Below are positions 33,669 to 42,228 of a stretch of 64,000 nucleotides of DNA, one piece after another (positions within the stretch are counted from its first letter, which is position 1; every line of letters starts with the position of its first letter). A program made the translations under genes and the position numbers. The notes below the pieces were generated by a model, which was given only the letters and a program-made list of their open reading frames with translations, ran no database searches and had not been told where the DNA came from. This DNA comes from Mucilaginibacter glaciei (GTDB lineage Bacteria > Bacteroidota > Bacteroidia > Sphingobacteriales > Sphingobacteriaceae): positions 62,001-126,000 of the forward strand of contig NZ_JACWMX010000010.1 of the NCBI RefSeq assembly GCF_014773245.1, written 5' to 3'.

Positions 33669-34754
33669 TTATTTTTTGGTCGGCTTTCTTTTACTGCTCA
33701 AATACCTGCGCAAAGGCATATCATAAAACACCATAACCAACCACGCTATACCCACTAATAGTATCATACTGATAATGATGATGTAGGTTAAATGCGTAGC
33801 ATCAGGTTTATATTTAGCATAGTAACCGGCAAACATCCATATCACGGCGTAGTGGGTCATATACAGCGGGTAAGAAATATCCCCCGAAAATTTACACAAT
33901 TTCTCCAGGCTGGGGGACAATGCTGCTCCTGCACCCAAGGCCACCAGCAAAGGGAAATAAAACAAAACAACCAATGGCTCGGTGATAAAGTTCCATTTGG
34001 TAAAGGGCATTAAAAAGGCCAGGGCTATCAGCATAGCCAAGCCGGTAAAGCCTAAGTTGTTCTTGATGATCCAGTTGCTGCGGTAAACCAATAGGCCTGC
34101 TAAAAACGAATAACTGATCCTGATACTGCCATCCCAAAAGCTGGAGCCTCCCCAGCCACCCATCAGGTTTCCGCTTTGATAGGCAACAATGCAGATACCT
34201 ACCCCCGATAGTATGGTTAGCCAAAGTACCCATTTACGGCGTATTCTAAACAAAACAAAAGCGTAAATGATATTGGCCACATATTCCCAAAAAAGCGACC
34301 AAGCGGGTGCATTAAAGCTAAAGAGATTAAAGGCCCGCTCTGTCATTACCGAGGCAGGTATCATCAATACCGAGGCTAAGAATACCAGTGCGATATTCCC
34401 TGCACTATTTCCCGTACCGGGTGAGGTAAAAGGGTCAAACACAAAAGCCAGCAACCCCATTACCGATCCTAAAACAACCAGGGGGTGTAGCCTGATTAGC
34501 CGGGATTTAAAGAACTCCCAAGCCCCCATTTTGCCCATACGGTCGTCATAAGCATAACCAATGACAAAGCCTGACAGACAAAAAAAGAAATCGACAGCTA
34601 AAAATCCATGGCCTATAAAATCCTGGCTATAATCGGTATAAGCCACTTCCATAAAGTGAAAGCATACCACGGCAAGGGCAGCCACGCCGCGCAACCCGTC
34701 CAATATTTCGAAGTGTTGTTTAGGCTTTAAAATATCGGTAGTCGGTTTTCCCAT
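33669..34754 (-). CDS. Acyltransferase 3 family membrane protein (OafA/YrhL-like)
   Basis: The 361-residue protein begins with the family signature FEILDGLRGVAALAVVCFH, including the conserved Arg and the His of the first membrane helix, and carries about ten hydrophobic segments. Family members O-acetylate surface polysaccharides or modify antibiotics at the inner membrane. The conserved FFCLSGFVIGY motif and the basic Arg-rich loops support the call. Nothing around it names the substrate. It shares the strand with the small membrane protein downstream. Confidence 0.9.
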   Translation of the reverse strand: MGKPTTDILKPKQHFEILDGLRGVAALAVVCFHFMEVAYTDYSQDFIGHGFLAVDFFFCLSGFVIGYAYDDRMGKMGAWEFFKSRLIRLHPLVVLGSVMGLLAFVFDPFTSPGTGNSAGNIALVFLASVLMIPASVMTERAFNLFSFNAPAWSLFWEYVANIIYAFVLFRIRRKWVLWLTILSGVGICIVAYQSGNLMGGWGGSSFWDGSIRISYSFLAGLLVYRSNWIIKNNLGFTGLAMLIALAFLMPFTKWNFITEPLVVLFYFPLLVALGAGAALSPSLEKLCKFSGDISYPLYMTHYAVIWMFAGYYAKYKPDATHLTYIIIISMILLVGIAWLVMVFYDMPLRRYLSSKRKPTKK

Positions 34755-34954
34755 GGATGATACTTAATACTTCAAATGTAAAATTTACTGTGGTCTTCAC
34801 AGCAGCCCGTTCCGAAAAAACCTCCAATACTGTTATCTGCGCATACGCTTTTAAATAGCCTACATAGCGGCAGTATGAAATGGTAATTTATTTAATTATA
34901 AATTAAAACCTATTGAGCATATATCGGTTCTGTAATTACAACTAAATACCAATA

Positions 34955-35956
34955 ATGGAAAACGAACACAATAAAATTAGCAGGCGCACAGTGATTGGCG
35001 GCATTGGTGCAACCATTGCCGCGGCCACCGTCGCACCAATATTAACTTCAAATGCAGCATCTACTATGGCACCTTTAAAATTGGAAGACCCTAAAACAAA
35101 GTACCCGCAACCACCATTTAAGAGCCAGTCGCAGCCTTGGCCGGGGTTGGCAGGTAAAATGGACCCTGCGCCGGATCATGGCGAAAAAAGTTATAAAGGG
35201 TCAGGCAGGCTACTGGGCCGCAAGGCATTAATCACCGGCGGCGATTCGGGCATGGGCCGTGCCGCGGCAATCGCTTACGCACGTGAGGGTGCTGATGTAG
35301 CCATCAATTATTTACCCGCCGAAGAACAGGATGCACAGGAAGTGGTTGCACTGATAAAGGCAGCAGGGCGAAAAGCCGTAGCCATTCCCGGCGATTTGCG
35401 CGACGAGACTTTTTGCAAGCAATTGGTTGAAAAAGCAGTAGCCGGGCTGGGTGGATTAGATATTGTAGTAAACAATGCGGGCCGCCAGCAAACACATGCT
35501 TCGATATTGGATATAACAACTGAGCAGTTCGACTGGACGATGAAGACCAATATTTATGCACCGTTTTGGATTATTAGAGCTGCTCTGCCGCACTTGCAGC
35601 CTGGATCTTGTATTATCGGTACCACATCAGAGCAGGCAACCGACCCAACACCCGATCTTTATGATTATGCCCAGACAAAAGCTGCAACCACAAATTATGT
35701 ACGTTCGTTAGCTAAGCAATTGGCGCCAAAAGGAATTCGTGTAAACGGCGTAGCACCAGGCCCTATCTGGACCCCGCTGCAAGTGAGCGGCGGTGCCACA
35801 CAAGAAAAACTAATGCAATTTGGCGGGCAAACGCCAATGGGAAGGCCGGGACAGCCTGTTGAGTTGGCCGGGATTTATGTGCAATTGGCCGCCAGTGATG
35901 GCAGCTACGCAACCGGACAGGTCTATGGATCGTCTGGCGGTGCGGGCATGCCGTAG
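34955..35956 (+). CDS. SDR family oxidoreductase with twin-arginine signal
   Basis: The protein has 333 residues. The N-terminus (ISRRTVIGGIGATIAA) is a twin-arginine export signal, unusual for a short-chain dehydrogenase. The SDR domain follows: the NAD(P) motif TGGDSGMGRAAA, NNAG, catalytic YDYAQTKAA (Tyr, Lys) and a late GVAPGPIWTP. Proline-rich residues before the domain (KYPQPPFKSQSQPWPG) are typical of the YghA-like subgroup. It probably reduces aldehydes or ketones in the periplasm. It ends with a strong terminator and stands alone. Confidence 0.88.
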   Translation: MENEHNKISRRTVIGGIGATIAAATVAPILTSNAASTMAPLKLEDPKTKYPQPPFKSQSQPWPGLAGKMDPAPDHGEKSYKGSGRLLGRKALITGGDSGMGRAAAIAYAREGADVAINYLPAEEQDAQEVVALIKAAGRKAVAIPGDLRDETFCKQLVEKAVAGLGGLDIVVNNAGRQQTHASILDITTEQFDWTMKTNIYAPFWIIRAALPHLQPGSCIIGTTSEQATDPTPDLYDYAQTKAATTNYVRSLAKQLAPKGIRVNGVAPGPIWTPLQVSGGATQEKLMQFGGQTPMGRPGQPVELAGIYVQLAASDGSYATGQVYGSSGGAGMP

Positions 35957-35973
35957 CCTGACCAATACAAAAC

Positions 35974-36008
35974 AAAAAGCCCTGCAAAAAAACTTTGCAG
36001 GGCTTTTT
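35974..36008. terminator. Rho-independent terminator
   Basis: A perfect 15-bp stem, AAAAAGCCCTGCAAA (35974-35988) with its reverse complement (35994-36008), ends in a T-run. It lies 17 bases after the SDR gene and could also serve the opposing gp19-like pseudogene, which ends at 36022. Confidence 0.88.
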
Positions 36009-36021
36009 GTTAGAACGGTAT

Positions 36022-36424
36022 CTAAGCATTTTTATTAATGTGAGTGTAAGTTAATTCCAATGTCTCAACGGCCAACTCATTATTCTCACCATCTTTAAAT
36101 TCGGACAAACCCCATTTAACAGGCCAAGCTTCGCTGATTGTCCAAATCGCTAAAACGGCCTCATCTGCGTTCATCAAACTCAGTTTTAGATCACGCGTTT
36201 GAATGGCATTTTCCAGATTACCTTCCAGAATTTGCCTAATCCAACCAACAAGTTGAGCAGATGGGAGAAAAAAAACTCCGTTTAAAAATTAAGTTTGAAC
36301 ACTTTGAAAGATCAGTTACTGGCATATCAAAACTCAATCCGGAAACTTCCTGAAAAATCGCCGCTTCATCACCGAGCGATAACTTAAAATAAAACCCGAC
36401 AGGGAAGTCCGGTTGATGTCTCAC
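36022..36424 (-). pseudogene. Frameshifted gp19-like contractile-tail tube gene
   Basis: The start (HQPDFPVGFYFKLSLG, FQEVSGLSFDM) and the end (WIRQILEGNLENAIQTRD, WTISEAWPVKWG, NELAVETLELTY) are both typical of T4 gp19-type tube proteins of contractile injection systems. The two halves lie in different frames. The first ends at 36236; the second is open to the stop at 36022. The break coincides with an eight-base A run (plus strand 36268-36275), and removing one base restores a single frame. About 20 residues usually seen after the EVSGL motif are also missing. It is therefore a decaying gene or carries a sequencing error. It is one of two CIS-type remnants here. Confidence 0.75.
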
Positions 36425-36457
36425 ATTGATTATTGTGAAATATAATAATACCGGGCT

Positions 36458-36991
36458 TTAAACCCATTCCAGTTTACCAATATCAAACCCGATGGCCGCC
36501 GCCTTGTTCAGGAATTGTGTGCGGATATGATCAGGCACTGTAGTCTGCCGTGACAACACCCACAAATAATCTACCCCGCTGGATGATACCAGGGCATATT
36601 GATAGTCGGCGTCAAGGTCTAAAATATTATAGGCGGCATAAAATGGCCCCAGGTACGATACTTTCAGCATTCCTACATACTCGGCACCTGCAAACTTAAT
36701 TTTGCCCGTAGCCTCTTTAATTTTGCCCTTATCAACATTATAGCCTTTGGTAATAACCTTTATGGTGCCATCGTCATTTAAAGAATAATCTTCGGTAACG
36801 CCACGCAGGTTTTTTTCGATCAGGCTGGGCATCCGGGCAACTTCGTACCATTTGCCCATATAACGGTTCTTGTTAAATGGCTGTACTGCTTCAGCCCCTT
36901 TAGGTATGTTATCTTTAGACAGTAAAGCGTATGCTATTGCCGTGATGCCGGCACCGGCTGCCGCAGCTATCAGCCATTCATTCTTTTTCAT
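36458..36991 (-). CDS. Lipocalin family protein (Blc-like)
   Basis: This 177-residue protein has a hydrophobic N-terminal anchor (AAAAGAGITAIAYALL) and a lipocalin domain. It shows the first structurally conserved region NRYMGKWYEVARMP, then DDGTIKV and LWVLSRQ, and a typical C-terminal helix. Bacterial lipocalins bind lipids or hydrophobic ligands in the envelope and are often stress-induced. No lipobox Cys is visible, so it is anchored by its N-terminal helix. It lies between two broken CIS genes, so it may be a survivor or an unrelated backbone gene. Confidence 0.88.
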   Translation of the reverse strand: MKKNEWLIAAAAGAGITAIAYALLSKDNIPKGAEAVQPFNKNRYMGKWYEVARMPSLIEKNLRGVTEDYSLNDDGTIKVITKGYNVDKGKIKEATGKIKFAGAEYVGMLKVSYLGPFYAAYNILDLDADYQYALVSSSGVDYLWVLSRQTTVPDHIRTQFLNKAAAIGFDIGKLEWV

Positions 36992-37023
36992 ATCTAAATA
37001 AGCTGATAAAAGGCGTTTTTGTT

Positions 37024-37738
37024 TCAGAATATGGCATAACTTGCGTCCGATCTATAACTTTTAAAACTCAGCGAAACTTTAGCACTAAGCGGCGCACCAT
37101 CTGGCGTAAAATTCTTATAATCAACATCCATGGAAGTTAATACTCCAGCAAAGCATTCATCGGTTGCCCATTTGAAGTTTTACATAATTAGGGCCGTGGA
37201 TAACCCCATTATAATTATACACAATTTCTTTCAACCGATCTATCTGCCCTTTTATATCATCACCATTTAGTGTTAGCCTAAAACTTAACCCATTTTTATC
37301 TTTTAAGATAGATCCCGGCGTAATAGCAACCGAATACGGCTCTTTACTTACTGGCTGAGTAAATTCCGTGTCGCCAAAAGAGGTAAGTTGTAATTGTAAA
37401 GTATCAAGTGCCTTGGCACCCATTATATCTGCTTCGTTTTCTAAACCAGTATCCTCATTAACAGCTAACTCCTTTAACTGCTGGGTTGGCTCAACCCTCC
37501 CCTGCGTTTGCTGCACTACATGCCAGGCTTCACGTGGTAAGTGCTTTTCCTGCCCCTTTGCTATATGTATTTGTGCCCCTTTGGCGTAGGCGTGGGCCTG
37601 CAGCTGTGCCGGTTTATCGGAATTGAAATGTATCTTCACATCATCCATTGACAATCCGCTTAGTTGTTCGATACCGGCCTTTAAATTATCTTGAAGGTCA
37701 GTTTTGTTTTTGGTTGACAATTTCTTTTTCGCGGGCAT
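37024..37738 (-). pseudogene. Frameshifted DUF4157 / CIS-tube fusion gene
   Basis: The first part (193 residues, stop at 37157) has an eCIS-associated DUF4157 domain: LSGLSMDDVKIHFNSDKPAQL, a GAQIHIAKGQEKHLPREAWHVVQQ core and ENEADIMGAKAL. The first His of the usual HExxH is Arg here. The C-terminal ~65 residues (KEIVYNYNGVIHGPNYVKL) begin a contractile-injection tube-like domain that continues in another frame beyond the stop (FAGVLTSMDVDYKNFTPDG, SAKVSLSFKSY) to 37024. Removing one A near 37173 joins them. The intact ancestor would have fused DUF4157 to a CIS-tube-like domain, which I have not seen before. It is probably a pseudogene unless the sequence is wrong. Confidence 0.7.
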
Positions 37739-37760
37739 TGTATCAACTTAAATACTAATG

Positions 37761-38537
37761 TTAAACATCGGCCAGTTCTATCCAAACCGGACAATGATCA
37801 CTTGTTTTTTCCCAGCCGCGTACGTTGCGGTCAACGCCGCCGGCAAGCAGCCGCTTATCCAGTTGGGGGCTGAGTAAAAAGTGGTCTATCCGCAAACCGG
37901 CGTTACGGCCGTAGGCATTGCGGAAATAATCAAAAAAGGTGTACACCACCTCGTCCGGGTATAGTTTACGGATAGCATCCGTCCAACCCTGCCCAATAAG
38001 ATCTTTAAAAGCCTGCCGGGTTTCCGGGCGGAAAAGAGCATCCTCCACCCATCGTTCGGGTTTATAGGCATCCAGTTCTGTTGGTATCACGTTATAATCG
38101 CCGGCCAGCACTACTGGTAAATCATGCTTTAATAAACCGGCAGCATGCTCTGTAAACCGTTTAAACCAGTTTAGTTTATAATCGAATTTGGGGCCGGGGG
38201 CGGGGTTGCCGTTTGGCAGGTACAAGCCGCCGATGACAACGCCATTTACCACGGCTTCAATATAGCGGCTATGCTCGTCGGTAGGGTCGCCGGGGAGGCC
38301 GCGGCGTAGTTCCTTTATCTCCATACCACGGGCAAGTATGGCTACACCGTTCCAGCTTTTTTGCCCGTGCCATATCGCATTATAACCGGCGGCCTTAATA
38401 GCCTCTTCGGGGAATTTATCTTGTGGGGCCTTCAATTCCTGCAGGCAAACTACATCGGGCTTAGTTTCTTCCAACCAGCGCAGCAATACAGGCAGGCGGC
38501 CGTTTACCCCGTTAACATTATAGGTGGCTATTCTCAT
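37761..38537 (-). CDS. xth: Exodeoxyribonuclease III (AP endonuclease)
   Basis: The 258-residue protein is the single-domain ExoIII/XthA form: ATYNVNG at the start, LQELKAP with the catalytic Glu, LAGDYNVIP (Asp/Asn pair) and SDHCPV with the C-terminal Asp-His. It nicks DNA at abasic sites and removes 3' blocks in base-excision repair. All metal-binding and catalytic positions look present, and the length is normal. It lies just downstream of the methyltransferase gene on the same strand. Confidence 0.95.
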   Translation of the reverse strand: MRIATYNVNGVNGRLPVLLRWLEETKPDVVCLQELKAPQDKFPEEAIKAAGYNAIWHGQKSWNGVAILARGMEIKELRRGLPGDPTDEHSRYIEAVVNGVVIGGLYLPNGNPAPGPKFDYKLNWFKRFTEHAAGLLKHDLPVVLAGDYNVIPTELDAYKPERWVEDALFRPETRQAFKDLIGQGWTDAIRKLYPDEVVYTFFDYFRNAYGRNAGLRIDHFLLSPQLDKRLLAGGVDRNVRGWEKTSDHCPVWIELADV

Positions 38538-38598
38538 ATTTCTTTATAGCTGTAGTATTCAAAGATGTTAAAAACCCCACGAAAGTTTTAAATGAAGG

Positions 38599-39534
38599 TT
38601 AATCTTTATAAAGATAAAACCTTGCGGCATCCCCGCGTTGGGCGGCATTTAAAGCCTTGGCGCGCGTTTCATAGTCTGCAATTTGTTCGGGACTAAACTT
38701 TTGCTCAAACGGGTACCATGTGTGGGTATCCGGCAAGGTGAGCGGGATATCCTGGCGGTATAACTCGCTGCCCAGAAATTGAAAGGCGGTAGAGTCGAAC
38801 ACCACTTCATTAATCGTAAAATTGCTTTTTTTAGCTAGGATATCCATACTCTTTAAAGTGTGCAGCACAAAATGGCGGGGGGCATCCAACTGCACCCAAT
38901 TGCGTTGATACAGGTCCCAGGCTTCGCCAAGCAGGGGGATGGCTATTACTATTTTACCACCCTTTTTTAGCAAGCGGTAGCACTCCCTTAACTGGTCCAA
39001 CTGATCGTCTACATGTTCTAAAACGTGATGCATGATCAGTATATCATAGCTGTTTGCAGGTAACTCCGAAAGCTCCTTTTTTAAAACCTCAACTCTGTAC
39101 CCGTAATCTATAGGTTGGCTAATAAACTTATCTACACCGGTAACGTTCTCAAACCCTTTATTAAAAAGCTTACAGATCAACTCCCCGCGCCCGCACCCAA
39201 TATCTAAGATCTTTTGGGTGGGCAATGCCATAATTGGTTTAAGCAAGCTAAGCGTGGCGCTGTTTGACGTTTGGTACTTTCTTTTGACGCGGGCATTTTT
39301 AAAAAGCCGTTTAAAAAAGGGTTGCCGTTTTAATTCAGGTATAGTCTGGGTGAAGGATACGTAGTATTCGGGGTAGTATTTGTCTATATGATGCGGTACC
39401 GTCAGGATCTGGATGCTGCCACAATTCGGGCATTCGCCATAGCCGAACTCGTCACGCATGCCAAACATCATTTCCCTGAAAACAAGTCCGGGTATTAGCT
39501 TATGATCGCAGATTCTGCAATTTTCTCTTTCCAT
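38599..39534 (-). CDS. SAM-dependent methyltransferase with N-terminal zinc-ribbon-like motif
   Basis: This 311-residue protein begins with a CRICDHKL Cys pair and GECPNCGS, which together resemble a zinc ribbon. A class I methyltransferase follows: motif I LDIGCGRGELICKL, an acidic loop, MHHVLEHVDDQL and a GGKIVIAIP strand. Similar C-x2-C methyltransferases act in polysaccharide or natural-product pathways, but the substrate is not visible. The nearest neighbour is xth, 61 bases downstream. Confidence 0.85.
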   Translation of the reverse strand: MERENCRICDHKLIPGLVFREMMFGMRDEFGYGECPNCGSIQILTVPHHIDKYYPEYYVSFTQTIPELKRQPFFKRLFKNARVKRKYQTSNSATLSLLKPIMALPTQKILDIGCGRGELICKLFNKGFENVTGVDKFISQPIDYGYRVEVLKKELSELPANSYDILIMHHVLEHVDDQLDQLRECYRLLKKGGKIVIAIPLLGEAWDLYQRNWVQLDAPRHFVLHTLKSMDILAKKSNFTINEVVFDSTAFQFLGSELYRQDIPLTLPDTHTWYPFEQKFSPEQIADYETRAKALNAAQRGDAARFYLYKD

Positions 39535-39905
39535 ATTAGGGCTTTGGGTGGTAAGCCACGCTTGGGTTTATAAAATAAATTGTTGCCTTATTTTAAAGGC
39601 AGACCAAGGTAGCAGATAATAAACCAAATGCAAATGATAACAAATCATTTAAATGGATTCGCAGCGGCATTGTGGGAAAATGGGTTTTGCTGTGACGGAT
39701 GGTTATTGCAAAGCCGCAAACTGGTTTCTATAAGGCTTTATAACGGTTACTTACCGAAACTCATTTTCTAATAAAAATCTAATCTGCAAGTGGCTATCCG
39801 AGTGCTGGACTTTCATTTATTGTATTATATTTGTTACAAAAAGACAACCCACCTGTAATTTAATTCGTATTACTAATAAAACACAGCTAATTAAGCCCCT
39901 GCAAA
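39535..39905. other. Divergent intergenic region
   Basis: These 371 bases separate the methyltransferase gene from a rightward lipoprotein gene. TATATTTG at 39826-39833 fits the -7 consensus and lies about 70 bases before ATG 39906, so it is the likely rightward promoter. No coding-like ORF or hairpin stands out. Confidence 0.5.
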
Positions 39906-40643
39906 ATGAAAAGATCTTTATTAAAAATCAGCTTCGCCCTTTTAATAGCAAGCACCGTCATGGTATCTTGTAAAAAAGACATTACCACAGTAAGTTCAAC
40001 ATCCGAAGTATCATTTGCCTTAAGCGGCGATAACCCGGTATCGCCAATTTCGGCAACACCCAATAGCGGTGGTATAGTTTTAGCAAGCACAGCCACTACC
40101 GCTGCGGCCGGCAGTATCAAGTGGACATCAGGCATAGCAAACATTACGCAGTTTAAACTTGAAGCCAAAAAGAATGGTAAACAGGTAGAGATCATTTCAA
40201 AAAACCTGTCGAATGTAGATCTTTTTGCATTAACCCCTACTGCAATAGCCACCAAAATTGACACAGGTACCTATAAAGAAATTGAAGTACGCGTAATACT
40301 AACTAAATCGGCCACTGCAGATATCCCAATCACCTTAAAGGGTACATTTACATCTGCAGGCGGCGCAACCGTACCTGTAGAGTTTGATTTTAACGATGAT
40401 GCCATTTTTAAGGCCGAAGCTACTAATGTAACGGTTACGGCTAATACCAGCGTGATAGCTAAACTAAACCTGCACATGAACCTGGTACTATCTAACGTGG
40501 CCGCGGCAGAATTGGATAAGGCTACCCGTACAAATGGCACTATCGTTATCAGCAGCAGCAGCAATCAGGCTTTATATTTAAAGGCGCTGATCACCATAGT
40601 TAAAGCGGTCGAATCTAAAGGTTTCGAGATCCGCAAAAAATAG
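39906..40643 (+). CDS. Secreted lipoprotein of unknown function
   Basis: This 245-residue protein has a lipoprotein signal peptide ending in a Cys (ISFALLIASTVMVSCKKD, lipobox V-S-C at ~22), so it is anchored in a membrane. The mature part has two beta-rich halves with a serine/threonine-rich character (SEVSFALSG, KEIEVRVILT, ITLKGTFTSAG). It resembles the DUF4382-type Bacteroidota lipoproteins but I cannot assign it firmly. A strong terminator follows. A promoter-like TATATTTG lies 73 bases upstream. Confidence 0.75.
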   Translation: MKRSLLKISFALLIASTVMVSCKKDITTVSSTSEVSFALSGDNPVSPISATPNSGGIVLASTATTAAAGSIKWTSGIANITQFKLEAKKNGKQVEIISKNLSNVDLFALTPTAIATKIDTGTYKEIEVRVILTKSATADIPITLKGTFTSAGGATVPVEFDFNDDAIFKAEATNVTVTANTSVIAKLNLHMNLVLSNVAAAELDKATRTNGTIVISSSSNQALYLKALITIVKAVESKGFEIRKK

Positions 40644-40666
40644 TTTAATACCCCCTCTAATAGTTG

Positions 40667-40697
40667 CGGCCACCCAAAAGGTGGCCGTTTTTATTTT
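40667..40697 (+). terminator. Rho-independent terminator
   Basis: A perfect 8-bp stem, CGGCCACC (40667-40674) and GGTGGCCG (40680-40687), is followed by TTTTTATTTT. It ends the lipoprotein transcript just before the serine hydrolase gene. Confidence 0.85.
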
Positions 40698-40746
40698 GCA
40701 AATACCCGGTCCATTCTTCATCAGCAAAAAATGGTACCTTGCTATT

Positions 40747-41955
40747 ATGAATAAACCGGTGCTCTTTTTATACCTGCTGTTAAACTGCTCGCTCTTGTTC
40801 GGGCAAAAGCAGGTTAAACAAGGCGGCTACTTCCCGCCAGCCAACACCTGGCAACGCCAATTGCCAAAGGCGTTGCATTTAAGCGGCGAAGCTTTGCAGC
40901 AAGCTGTTGCGTTTGCCCAACAGCACGAGGTAAAAGCATCGCGCGATGGAGAGTTGTCGCAGTTCCAGAGTTTTGGAAAGGAACCCATGAGCGGGCTGGC
41001 AGGGCCGGTTACCGACAGGGGCGACCCGGCAGGTTTAATTATTTACAAGGGGTACATCGTAACCGAATGGGGCAACCCCGCCTATGTCGAGATTGTAAAC
41101 AGCGTTACTAAAAGCTTCCTGTCTACAGTGGTGGGCCTGGCTGTAGACCGTGGGCTAATCCGCAGTGTTGATGATACCGTGGCTAACTACATGCCTCCCA
41201 TAGAAATTTACGACCCGGGTAAAACGGGCAAATCAAACATCATTTATCCCTTTGCATCGGCCCATAACCGCCGGCTTACCTGGGATGTAATGCTGCGCCA
41301 AACCAGCGATTGGGAAGGCACCCTGTGGGATAAACCCGATTGGGCCGACCGGCCCGAGGGCGACATTGCCCAGTTCAAGTTGCGCAAACGTAACGAACCC
41401 GGCTCGGTATGGAAATATAACGACGTAAGGGTAAATGCACTGGCATTGGCTGCGCTTAATGTATGGCGCAGGCCGTTACCGCAAGTGCTTAAGGATAATA
41501 TTATGCACCCCATTGGCGCATCAAATACCTGGCGCTGGTTTGGTTATCAAAACTCATGGATAGTGATGGACGGGCAGCCCGTACAATCTGTTAGCGGCGG
41601 CGGGCACTGGGGCGGCGGCATGTTTATGAACGCCTACGATATGGCGCGTTTCGGCCTTCTTACACTACATCATGGTAACTGGAATGGCAAACAGCTGATT
41701 AGCAGGCAATGGGTAATGCAGGCACTTACACCCACTAAGGCCAACACCGGATACGGTTACATGAACTGGTTTTTAAATACCGATAAAAAGTTGTTGCCCT
41801 CGGCACCAGAGCAAGCCTGGGTGCATATAGGCAATGGTACCAATATGATTTATTGCGACCCGGAGCACGACCTGGTAATTGTTGCCCGCTGGATAGACAG
41901 CAAGGCAATGGATGGCTTGGTAAAAAATGTTTTAGATGCGTTCGGGAAAAAGTAA
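40747..41955 (+). CDS. Class C beta-lactamase-like serine hydrolase
   Basis: This ~402-residue protein starts at ATG 40747 with a signal peptide (VLFLYLLLNCSLLFGQ), so it is exported. The catalytic SxxK is in SVTKSFLSTVV, the YxN-type motif in WKYNDVRVN, and the third motif region in AWVHIGNGTNM. Proteins of this group are usually D-aminopeptidase, esterase or PBP-like enzymes and not true lactamases. An in-frame GTG at 40681 lies in the upstream terminator and is rejected. No regulator is adjacent. Confidence 0.85.
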   Translation: MNKPVLFLYLLLNCSLLFGQKQVKQGGYFPPANTWQRQLPKALHLSGEALQQAVAFAQQHEVKASRDGELSQFQSFGKEPMSGLAGPVTDRGDPAGLIIYKGYIVTEWGNPAYVEIVNSVTKSFLSTVVGLAVDRGLIRSVDDTVANYMPPIEIYDPGKTGKSNIIYPFASAHNRRLTWDVMLRQTSDWEGTLWDKPDWADRPEGDIAQFKLRKRNEPGSVWKYNDVRVNALALAALNVWRRPLPQVLKDNIMHPIGASNTWRWFGYQNSWIVMDGQPVQSVSGGGHWGGGMFMNAYDMARFGLLTLHHGNWNGKQLISRQWVMQALTPTKANTGYGYMNWFLNTDKKLLPSAPEQAWVHIGNGTNMIYCDPEHDLVIVARWIDSKAMDGLVKNVLDAFGKK

Positions 41956-42037
41956 CATTGATGGACACATGAGGTAAGTGCGCGCCCGTATGGGGTGTTC
42001 CGCTGAGCGTTCCATTTTTTAACAGCCTGTTCCGCAG

Positions 42038-42058
42038 TGTTCCGTTTAGAACGGAACA
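42038..42058. repeat. Short hairpin
   Basis: An inverted repeat, GTTCCGTT and AACGGAAC, with a three-base TAG loop lies just after the serine hydrolase gene. The T-run is absent, so it is a hairpin and not an obvious terminator. Confidence 0.5.
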
Positions 42059-42092
42059 GATCATTCATAGGGAGATGTGTACAAGTGCAGAA

Positions 42093-42228
42093 AACTCACC
42101 CCGCGGCACTTCGTGCGCGACCCTCTCTTCGCCTGCGGCGGAAAGAGAGTGAGAACCTTTTCTTTTCATTTACCCTCTTTTCGCTTTAGCGAAGAGAGGG
42201 TCGACAGCGTAGCGATTCGGGGTGAGTT
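42093..42228. repeat. 136-bp nested palindromic element (REP/MITE-like)
   Basis: The outer arms AACTCACCCCG (42093-42103) and CGGGGTGAGTT (42218-42228) are perfect reverse complements. An inner pair, CGACCCTCTCTTCGC and GCGAAGAGAGGGTCG (42118-42132, 42189-42203), is nested inside. The right end overlaps the stop codon of the polysaccharide deacetylase gene. No ORF is carried. It looks like a non-autonomous interspersed repeat. Confidence 0.7.

Noticed and set aside
39826..39833. TATATTTG at 39826-39833 as a fully defined promoter
   Set aside because: The -7 match is good but no convincing -33 element is present at the right distance, so it stays a note.
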